From Helicoverpa zea (Eukaryota; Arthropoda; Insecta; Lepidoptera; Noctuidae): 64,000 nucleotides of DNA. The stretch is from assembly GCF_022581195.2 (NCBI RefSeq), contig NC_061461.1, forward strand, positions 8,494,001 through 8,558,000, written 5' to 3'. Positions 11,709-20,187 of the stretch are shown one piece after another. A program made the position numbers and the translations under genes. Within the stretch, counting starts at the first letter, position 1. Each line of letters starts with the position of its first letter. A model generated the notes under the pieces. The model made no database searches. It was not told the origin of the DNA and saw nothing but the letters and a program-made list of their open reading frames with translations.

Positions 11709-12074
11709 GCATGATCACCATGACACCATGACCTACGGTGGCCTCATAAAGCCGGAATGGCTTTCTAAAAATCCATATTCCATCATTCCGATTTCCGATC
11801 CATTATTATCTATTCACCGTCCAAGACAAGATGAAGTTCACTATCTTAGAGCAGATTGTTTGGAAAATTATCGACAGGCACTTATTCAAGAAAGAACAAT
11901 GTACCTACATGTTCTTCGTTAGGAGAAATACCTACTTTGTACCAAGTAGGTAAAGAGGGAATTTTAACTTTGCTACAGACCGCATGTGAGATGAACCCTG
12001 AAGATATAGGTACAATTAAATATTTATGCATGAAAGATTTTTTCAAAATGGAAATATATATGCAGATCTAAATA
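11709..12074 (+). pseudogene. Unrecognised open stretch with a frame break (hypothetical)
   Basis: Two overlapping open frames run head to tail. One, from ATG 11728 to 11922, ends ...ERTMYLHVLR. The other reads SLGEIPTLYQVGKEGILTLL onward and stops at 12069-12071. Both have a protein-like composition, and the first stays open upstream to about 11710 (HDHHDTMTYGG). The frame must change near 11900-11930, so this could be an old frameshifted retrocopy or the last exons of an unplaced gene. An AATAAA at the second stop would suit a 3' end. I recognise no family and assign no function. Confidence 0.25.
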
Positions 12075-12276
12075 AACGCAAATATTAGTTTTTAAATGAT
12101 CATAGAGATTTTGATAGCAAATTCCATAACCGTGTCAAATATGTATTGTCACAAGTTTCATGGATGACATGTTTCTTTACTAGTTCTTTTTACGTAAATA
12201 TTTCTTCGATTCGGTTTTACTTTCTAATGCTTTTACCATAATTCGATGTTAGTGGATATATATTTTATCGATAAAG

Positions 12277-12284
12277 TATATAAG
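12277..12284 (+). promoter_or_regulatory. Candidate TATA box of the protease homologue
   Basis: TATATAAG about 45 bp before the first codons of the signal-peptide-like exon. The position suits a core promoter starting transcription near 12305-12310. No initiator or upstream motif was confirmed. Confidence 0.35.
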
Positions 12285-12321
12285 TGTTTGATGACCGCAC
12301 AGACCACAAAAATCTACAAAG

Positions 12322-15098
12322 GTGATTCTCTCCGGGTCGTTTTACGGAATCATTATAGTATTGTGTGCTTGCATAGTTCTTAGTTCCGAAAATGCAACCT
12401 TTCTGCAGAGACAGGTATTGTTTTTAGATTTTTTATTTTATTTTGAAATGACATAAAATATTTTTTCATATTCTTGTTCCAAGATCTTTTGTACTTAATA
12501 CATATTCAAGAACAATTTTTTGTCGTGCTGTTGGTGCATCTACCATCATTTGCGTAGCTTCTTTCCATCTATGTTGGGGTCGACTTCCAGCTAAGCATGC
12601 AATTGGAGCACAAATACAAATAAATAAACAAAACAAGGAGACTAAAAACTAAGCAATTAGAGATTATATAAATCTATATGTATTTCAGAGACGCAGCAAT
12701 TTTCGAAGATATGGTACTAAGGTAGAATTAGGGCGCTGGTCGCATCATGTAAGATTTTTTTTTTTTTCTTTTTTTTCTCATCTACATTGCCTAATCATTT
12801 TATTGATATTTTTTTTTTATTTCAAGGTCCTCATCTTCCGATTAATCGATAAATATAAGTCTTTATATCGTGCCTTCTGCGCTGGGAGTATTATTGGGGA
12901 GACAAGAGTTTTAACTTCAGCCAATTGTTTTCTTACAAACAGGAAAAGGTAAGCTAAAAATCTAGAATATTTAACTTTTTATCCGGTGGGAAAAGTAGTA
13001 AAAGCGTCGTAGCCGATTGTCGACTACGGCAGCTGTTTTCATATAAGGAGATCAACAAGCTGCGCAGGACATATTATAGTGCACAAGCATTTGTGCAGAC
13101 ACATGTGCACTCTATTCCTTCGCTCTCATAGCCCGATGGGACGGCAACCCGACAGGACCGGAGAGAGACTGATGCACGGGCGTATCAAACTCCAAGTCCC
13201 AGACTATGGACTGCCTTTTAAAAGTTTTTAAAAGCCATTTGATTTCAGGAAAAGACATGAATACCGTCTTGTAAGAGTGGTGGCCGGTATCCTTAAGACA
13301 TATGCGGCAGAGCCGGTCTCAGATGAAGTTCAACAATGGCGATCAATGAACCATGTGTATTCGCAAAAATTCTATAGATTCCCTGCTTTCAACCTTGCTA
13401 TTGTGGTGAGCCTACGTCATTATCATTAGCTTACTTTACCAAATCTTTGAATAAATGATTTTTTCGAAGTTTTGAGTTTTAAGACTAGTTATTGGTCTTA
13501 GAGAGTCATCATGTTCTGTTCTGGCGGTATGTAGTGCATGGTGTTTATTTAATGATGGTATTCTTTTCAGAATGTCACTAAGCCCTTTGTTTTCAACACC
13601 ATGGTCAACAAAATTCCCTTCGCTACTCGAGACTATGATTTCGACGGTATGTGTACAGCTTCAGCTGTTAAAGCTTCGAAGGTGAGACGTCCCTTAGAAG
13701 TATTTTTAAGTCTTTTTAGTTTCACGAGGTTGTACAGTTCCGTTTTGTCAAAGTGCGTTGTTCCATTCACTCTATCAATAAATCAAAGTATCAATAAAAG
13801 ATTAGAATAGATTAGATTATTCTTTATTGTACACCAAGAAAATTGTCAACACAGGAAATCACAATGTATTGTGATTTCGTACAAAGAAGAGTACAATTGG
13901 CGGTCTTATCGCCAATCAGCGATTTCTTCCAGACAACCTTTGGATGGAGTTTATCTGGAGAATACCTTGAAAATGGGCAGTTAAGGGTGTACATACAATT
14001 GATAAATATACTATAGATACCAAAGATATAAAAGATGAAATCAAATATTCTATAATCTTCTACTGCTGATCAAGTTTAAAAACCGGCCAAGTGCGAGTCG
14101 GACTCGCGCACGAAGGGCTCCGTACCAGAGCAAAAATGAGCAAATCACGTTTGTCGTATGGGAACCCCCCAAAATATTTATTTTATTCTAGTTTCCAGTA
14201 TTTGTTGTTATAGCGGCAACAGAAATATAATAATAATCTGAAAATATATAATAATCTGTGAAAATTTCAACTCTGTAACTATCACGGTTCATGAGATACA
14301 GCCTGGTGACAGACGGACGGACGAACAGAGGGGCGAAAACAATAGGGTTTTACCCTTTAGCTACGGAACCCTAAAAATAGGATTGTCTTTCAGAGCTGGT
14401 CCAAAGTGAAGTATTTGTACACAGAAGAAGTAGAAATGATGACGAGAGCGGAATGCGAGAGGCTCTTGTGCAGAAGCTGCAGACTCTTTATGTGCTCGTT
14501 ATTCGATAATCGAATCCGATATGCATTTTCTGTATGTATTCCAAGCTTTAACTGTATTCTTCTTTTTGTCTTAGTACCCGTAGAGAGCATTAATAAATTA
14601 TGCCTTTAAAAATCCTTTTTTCATAATTTTAAACTTTGATTTATTTAATTTTGTGTCGAAGTAGGTTTCTTAGGAGCTATCAAAAAATGATCAAGATTTG
14701 GATAGCTCATTAAAGAAGAAAGAGTCAGCGATACATTTTAATCAGTCGCACGGAGGAGTTGTAACTAGGATCCGACTATTTTCATATACCTACATTTTCT
14801 TTGAAAATAATTTGTGTTTCAGGAAACTGAAGGAGGAGGCCTGATATGCTTCGACACGGGTGATCCTGCAGAGGTGGATCCAGACCAAGGGGTGTTGGTT
14901 GCCGTGACAACGATCATCAACATCGGCCTTCCAAACCTTCACATGAAAGTGGGGCTATTCAACAAATGGGTCAAAGATAACAGTTGCAATATGTGTGCTA
15001 ACAAATTTGTAATGATCACTTGCATTATTGTTTGTATTAATAAATATTTTTTTGAGTATCTTTTGATTTATCTAAATTTCACAGTAAGAAAAAATTAA
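12322..15098 (+). CDS. Serine protease homologue (S1 family), catalytic triad replaced
   Basis: Seven exons: up to 12414 (open from 12295), 12689-12748, 12827-12948, 13249-13405, 13571-13681, 14394-14531 and 14823-15098. GT-AG sites and phases are consistent, giving about 318 residues from 12322. Exon 1 encodes a hydrophobic signal-like stretch (FYGIIIVLCACIVLSS) but no in-frame ATG. The S1 fold is clear: FCAGSIIGETRVLTSANC is the His57 segment, FPAFNLAIV the Asp102 segment, TEGGGLICF the Ser195 segment. Comparison with the two paralogues below gives His57 to Asn, Asp102 to Asn and Ser195 to Glu. It cannot be a protease by the normal mechanism. Such homologues act in other insects as binding partners or regulators; that role is inference. 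The C-terminus is strongly hydrophobic, and an AATAAA at 15039-15044 lies inside the last exon. The intact frame argues against a simple pseudogene, but the missing start keeps that open. Confidence 0.85.
12992..13195 (-). repeat. SINE 3' body in the third intron of the protease homologue
   Basis: About 190 bp matching, in reverse orientation, the right half of the SINE at 24668-25017. Shared blocks include GCGCAGGACATATTATAGTG and CTCATAGCCCGATGGGACGG. The tRNA-like head is missing, so the copy is truncated. Confidence 0.8.
14080..14376 (+). mobile_element. Interspersed element with 'GGCTCCGTACC ... TACGGAACCC' ends
   Basis: Starts ACCGGCCAAGTGCGAGTCGG and ends CTACGGAACCCTAAAAA. A GACAGACGGACGG motif and a CCCTTTAGC stretch lie near the right end. 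The GGCTCCGTAC and TACGGAACCC blocks are near-inverted. This is a very common moth interspersed repeat. It fills the intron just before the 14394 exon, ending about 18 bp from the acceptor. Its class (SINE or MITE) is not settled by the sequence. Confidence 0.7.
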
Positions 15099-15366
15099 AC
15101 TGAAATGAAAGTATAAAAAAGGAAAGTAAGAGAGAAAAGGAAAGTAAGGTAAAATTGAAACAAAAACAGCTTTTCTTTTTGATTGGATATCATTGAATGA
15201 CCCCTCTCGCTGTGGATTAGCAACGTGAGGGAGTGTCCGACTCTTACTGACTAAAACCCATCATATTCCTTCTGAAACCCTTTATGTACCAGGGCCGCGG
15301 TCTTTCAAACAATCCCGCAGCCCCGGCAGGCCTTAAATAAAACAGAAACAAATAAAATAAAACAAA
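15099..15366. other. Convergent intergenic gap holding a SINE-like fragment
   Basis: Only 268 bp separate the stop codons of the protease homologue (+) and the next protease (-). The region is largely filled by a copy of the 'CTTACTGACTAAAA' repeat at 15195-15340, with its GGGCCGCGG and CCCGCAGCCCCGGCAGGCC blocks. No clear AATAAA serves the plus-strand gene after its stop. The two 3' UTRs probably overlap. Confidence 0.65.
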
Positions 15367-18300
15367 TTAAAATGGGAATACTGTTTCATATATTAAAATG
15401 ATTGATATGACCATATATTTTTTGGCATTGTACAAATGTAAGTAGATTGGCATTGGTCCAATGCCGTTTTTATTTATTATTGGACTAGATTCACTTTTTA
15501 GGAACTTGGAGTATCTTGAGACTCTTGTGAAGAATGAACTTCGGCCTCTGCTGTGTCCACTGACCACTCCGACTAAAACGCCTTTGCCTTGATCGTTTGG
15601 GTCACCAGACCCTGCACATACTAAGGGACCTCCTGAATCGCCCTACAAAATATAAAAAATATATCTTTACGAATATTAAAGTAAAATAAATTATTGTAAA
15701 GCAGCTACATCCGTCATCCGGTGAGACTGGAAGCCGACCTCAAAATAGTTAGGAAAGAGGCTCGCAGGGTGTTTTGATCTATACTGATATTATAAAGCCG
15801 AAGAGCTAGTCTGTTTGTTTGAACGCGCTAATCTCAGGAACTACTGGTCCGATTTGAAAAAAAAACCAGTGTTACATAGCCCATTTATCAAGGAAGACTA
15901 TAGGCTACTTTATTTCGGGTTCGTGCAGAGGTACCCACGGGATGCGGGTAAAACCGCAAGCACAAGCTATACTAAATAATATGACAAATTACACTAAAAC
16001 AAATGAAGAATTTCACACTTTGAATGGTAAGGTGATCTTCACACTGCCCCGCATCACGCTGCATCTTGCGTGTCGACGCACCTACGCGCGTTCCTGCGGG
16101 AGTGCAGATCTGCACCATCGTGCGGGTTTTTCACGCACTCACGCGCGTAGGTGCGTTTTGTAAATTCACGCACAGCGAGTTCCATTTTCAAATATACACG
16201 TCACGCCCATTCAAAATCACGCGCGGCATTGCGGGATTCAGTGTGCCATACCTTGCGTCTCGCCCCGCAACTACGCGCGGGGGTGCGTGTTTCTCCGCAT
16301 GTATGTGCGTGATCCGCATGAACGAGCGTGGATGCATTTTCAGTGTGTTGGACTATGCGTGTTTTCCATACAAACGGAGATATTTCTATACAACGGAAAA
16401 AAACGCATCCACGCACTACGCTGCATCATGCGGGGCAGTGTGATAATCGCCTTAATCTCATATCAGATACGCAAATATGCATTACGTCATAAGCATTTAA
16501 TTACTTTTAGGTGTAACTCGTGTAACTAATATAACTGTATTGTGTCCAAACTCATTTAGTTATGTTTTAGTCACATACATTGCTCATGACTGTTGTCGCA
16601 TGGTAAGCACATGGATATAAATTCTCTGCTTGGATAGTACCTATTTATCAATGAGGTTGCTCAGAAATGTCTACAAGAACCCAGTAAGTGTTTGAGTGAC
16701 CTGACCTGAAAACTTTTACTATGCTTGTCCACTCCTAAAATTCTTAACAGAATTGCTTACCAGTTTTGGGGTCTAATAAGCCTTTATGATTTCAAAGATG
16801 TGTGTAAGGATGCCTGTGCCCAGCATTGGGTTGGTAGAAAGGTTGATGACGCTGATGATAATGATTTTCAAAGGTATGGCAGATTTTAAGTAAACCAGCT
16901 CTTGCTAATTAGGCTTGCAACGTGGTAGCTTCTTAAGAGTACACACATCAAGTTAACAAAATCAGTTTGTCTTGGACTCGCGTTATATGGTCTTTCTACA
17001 AATTGAAGGATCAACTTATACTAGATTTGTATACCTTGACGTGTACACTTACCTTTCCAACATCTGCAAGCATTGTTGACGTGCATATTAATTTGTCCAT
17101 CCGTCTGCGATGTATTCTTGAACACAAACTACTTGGTATTAACTCTAAATGCGCCAATAGAAGTCTGTCTGCTATGTCCTAGAAGAAAATAATATGTTGT
17201 AAAACAAAGTCAAAGTCATATCTCTTTAATCTGTGTTTATAGGTTATGTTCAAGTCATGTTCGTAATAAACGTACTGGACGAATTTACCAATGGTTTAGA
17301 CTAACAGAGTAATTTCAGAGGAAAATTGTTGAACTGGAAAGTCACAAGTCATACACTATTTAGATTCAAAAGAATCTATCGTGTAGATCATCAATCAGCA
17401 ATCATCAATTGTTGATTATGACTTTTTAATGATACTTAAGTTGCGCTCTATGTGTACGATCTGGATGCGAACGTGGCGATGCGAATCTCTTTCAAAGTCC
17501 CACGTGACATGGCGGGTGATGCGAACATCCTACAATGCGCTTCGTTGATATGCCCACGTAGGACCCACCTTTAAAAAATCATTTAAAGAGCTTTACCTTC
17601 TTCCTATGCCCTGTTCTTCCGAATCCCGACACTAAACATTTTCCTTTATAGTCCATATTTCTTGAGGCGGGAGGAATAGGCCCAATATTGCTATTAAAAA
17701 CAAAACCATAATTTAATACCTGGAAACAACAAAGTGAATAATTATATTAAATTGTTAATCCTATAGAATAGCTAGGATTTTGATTAGTAAGTCGGTCATT
17801 CTTTCAGTCTAGAGTTATTATCTCATATTGTGATTAATAGGTTTTTAAAAGGGAGAAAATCACCCATTTAAAAATCGCCTAAAGGGGAAATACTATTCAT
17901 TGAATAATAAAAATAATACTTAATAAAATTATTGATCTATTAGCTATTATCCGTGGCTACACAAAAAAACTACCTACTTCTGGCATAGACAGAGTAACTT
18001 TAGCAATTATGGAAACGAAGTAAATATAAACTATTGCTCGTTAATGAGTAGAGCATTTTGTACGAAAACATTTTTTAAAAAGAAAAGGTAAAAAGGACAC
18101 TTACAACGACTGCTATATCGTCTTTAGGGAAACGGTATTTCTTAGGAAAAACTGCGCTTTTCATTGTCCTCCACTGGCCGTCGGGTCCATCAGCCGTATA
18201 TTTTGCTAGGTTCATAAGATTACCAGCTACTGCGTATTTGTTTTTAAAATAACTACTGCTGGTTGTTCTTTAAAAAATATACAAGATTATTAATGAAATC

Positions 18301-19869
18301 CCAAGTTCACCGACCACATGAAAGTCACTTTTCTTAAAACTATTGTTTGCTACGAATTTTCAGCTTCAAGTTTCAAAGCATGTTAACAGTTGTTTTACGG
18401 AAAAGGGACGTTTATGTTGGTGGTAAAAATGGGCTTTAATAATGTTTAGATGTGGACCTCGATTTGTCAGAACCGCACGTGCTGAACGAAACTACATTAG
18501 TACACAAGCTCGCGTCACTCGCTTCGAATCGTCGCGATTGAGTTGCTTAAGACACGTGTAAAGGCTCATACAAGAAAATACTGATCATAAAAGTAGTCGT
18601 CAGCTACGCACAACTGACTGGGGTCCAAAAAGCTTGAGAAAGTGATTTCAAGTAGCTTCAGTCCTAGCTAAGGCAATACAAAAATTTCTTCACTAACCTT
18701 CAGTTATTACTTATATGAGAGCTATTATTTTTGCTATTAAAAAAGCCTAAGAATGTACACATACATATAACATTTTCTCAGATTTAGTTCCATGATCGCG
18801 CAGTAAAGCTTGGACAAAACCGTGAAATAGACTAATTAAAGCGTTACAAAACGAGTAGGTACCTACCCAGGAAACAAAAGTTTGTGACAGTTACTTCTTT
18901 TGCTTTCTTCGAAGCAATGGGCAGCAGATACTAATTTAGTTTCAGTAATAATAGTGGCTCCGCAAAATGTTTTGTATTCACCTCTACGCCGACTAATTAA
19001 AGCCTTCAGAGATACCTAAAATGAGCAGAATTTGAGATGTTATTTATTTCATTAAAAATCCAATTTTTTTACCAGATTTTGAAATCGGCAACTGTCCATA
19101 CACTGTTGAAAAATATATCATTACAGTGAGCAGTGAGTGAGTGGACTAAACCGTCGCATTGTGCCTTTTAGGTATATGTAGGTAGCCAGGTGGGAGATTC
19201 TATTTTAGATTTTGAAATAGTCCTTGGTTACCTAAATGATATATGGAACAGGGGTGGGTGTTCAAAGCTCAGGGAATCTATCACATGTGTGTGAATCACA
19301 GTGTGTAGATATACTGTAGATGTTTTTTTTTTAAATAAAAGTCGCTTTAGAGGCTTCCAATGTTCAACGTGGTCAACAGATTTACCTCCAGTAAACTTTT
19401 CCATGATCCTCTGTGTATGGTGTGTCAGAAAAAAAAATAAGTCCCCCCAATAAAATTCCGCGATGTTTTTCATAATTCATTTTATCAAAAACATCTTGGA
19501 AGGGAAAGTCGAAGGAAAGAGGGGAAGGGGTCGCCCGAGGTACAGCTACATCAAGCAAATTAAAGAGAAGGTGTATATTGTGACGTATAAGGAAGTTCAG
19601 GAGTTGGCGCTAGATAGGCGTAAATGGAAGGAGCTGCACCGACAAAAGCTAGGCTCTTAAATTGAAGAAGAAGAAAAAAAATCAGTAGGTACCTGATAAG
19701 GGACATCTCCTAATTTTGCAGGGACACCATTAATAACACGAGGTACAAACATTCCTAACTCAGCATTTGGAAGCAAAGTTGTATTTGTAACATTTGAAAA
19801 ATTCTCAAATTGTTGTGACAAACACACTCTTGAATATACAATTATGCAAAGTAAACATTCTACAAACAT
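15367..19869 (-). CDS. Secreted S1 serine protease, intact triad (trypsin-like pocket)
   Basis: Six exons on the minus strand: 19693-19869, 18867-19015, 18105-18267, 17597-17719, 17053-17178 and 15367-15642. Phases and GT-AG sites join into 337 residues plus stop. Exon 1 gives a signal peptide (MFVECLLCIIVYSRVCL) and an activation site PR-VINGVPAKLGDVPYQ. His57 is in VSAAHC, Asp102 in FPKDDIAVV, Ser195 in GDSGGPLVC, so it should be active after cleavage. Position 189 is Asp (ADVGKGDSGG), which predicts cleavage after Lys or Arg. Cys191 is Gly and no Cys follows at 220, so the usual 191-220 disulfide is lost; the 42-58, 136-201 and 168-182 pairs remain. The last about 40 residues form a tail ending in a hydrophobic stretch (YMVISIILIYETVFPF), perhaps a membrane or GPI anchor. 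Physiological substrate unknown. Confidence 0.9.
15705..15770 (+). repeat. SINE 3' end fragment
   Basis: Contains CCGGTGAGACTGGAAGCCGA and AGGAAAGAGGCTCG, a short 3' remnant of the SINE at 6580-6754, in the last intron of the minus-strand protease. Confidence 0.6.
15778..15969 (+). mobile_element. Helitron-like element
   Basis: Starts TCTATACTGATATTATAAAG after A. It carries the GTTTGAACGCGCTAATCTCA and CTACTGGTCCGATTTGA blocks shared with 45690-45842, and ends near CACAAGCTA. The final CTAG has decayed to CTAT, so the 3' end is approximate. Confidence 0.6.
16030..16452. mobile_element. GC-rich TIR MITE with internal palindromes
   Basis: The left end reads AGGTGATCTTCACACTGCCC and the right end, inverted, AGGCGATTATCACACTGCCC, so about 24 bp of TIR are shared with few mismatches. 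TA flanks both sides (16028-16029, 16453-16454). The local sequence also allows a TAA/TTA reading, so superfamily is open (Tc1/mariner or Harbinger). Inside, 16077-16090 and 16142-16155 form a perfect 14-bp stem (CGCACCTACGCGCG). Open frames here are by-products of the GC-rich palindromes. Confidence 0.8.
16795..16862 (+). repeat. SINE tail remnant
   Basis: Contains AGGATGCCTGTGCCCAGCAT followed by a GATGACGCTGATGATAATGA tail, resembling the 3' end of the SINE at 35640-35905. In the last intron of the minus-strand protease. Confidence 0.5.
19475..19685 (+). mobile_element. 3' fragment of an RTE-like LINE
   Basis: The plus frame reads ILEGKVEGKRGRGRPRYSYI, then KQIKEKVYIVTYKEVQELAL, and ends WKELHRQKLGS-stop at 19658-19660. 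This is the C-terminal tail of endonuclease/reverse-transcriptase polyproteins common in moth genomes. A GAAGAAGAAGAAAAAAAA tail follows. It is strongly 5'-truncated. It lies antisense in intron 1 of the minus-strand protease, with its tail ending about 10 bp from that gene's exon 1 donor (19691-19692). Confidence 0.75.
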
Positions 19870-20187
19870 TATTTACACAATTAATTTTAAAGGGAAGATT
19901 GAGCGCTAAACTGACATTTTGATTTATCAAAAGTACTCTGTGCTGTGTATTTATGTCTATTTATGGCATTCTGACATGTTTTTTGTATAGACATAGACTA
20001 AGAATATTGTTTTTTTTTAGAATCTGCGCAACACTGTGGCATCGCCAATACGTTCACACTATAGCTCTATTGTATTAAGTATGATCTAATATAATAACCT
20101 AATGCAGATATAAGTTTTGGTGCTCATAAAACGAACTTTGAATGCCGCAGTTTAGGACCTCACGCTACAGTTGCACCATCTGGTGAA
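19870..20187. other. Gap between the two minus-strand proteases
   Basis: About 320 bp between the start of the 15.4-19.9 kb protease and the stop of the next. It should hold the promoter and 5' UTR of the former and the 3' UTR of the latter. I see no clear TATA box and no repeat. Confidence 0.5.

Noticed and set aside
14390..14590. Minus-strand 66-residue frame
   Set aside because: Antisense to the 14394-14531 exon of the protease homologue, with no independent support.
16066..16443. 125-residue plus-strand frame and its minus-strand counterpart
   Set aside because: Lies entirely within the GC-rich MITE at 16030-16452. The open frame is a result of palindromic GC-rich sequence.
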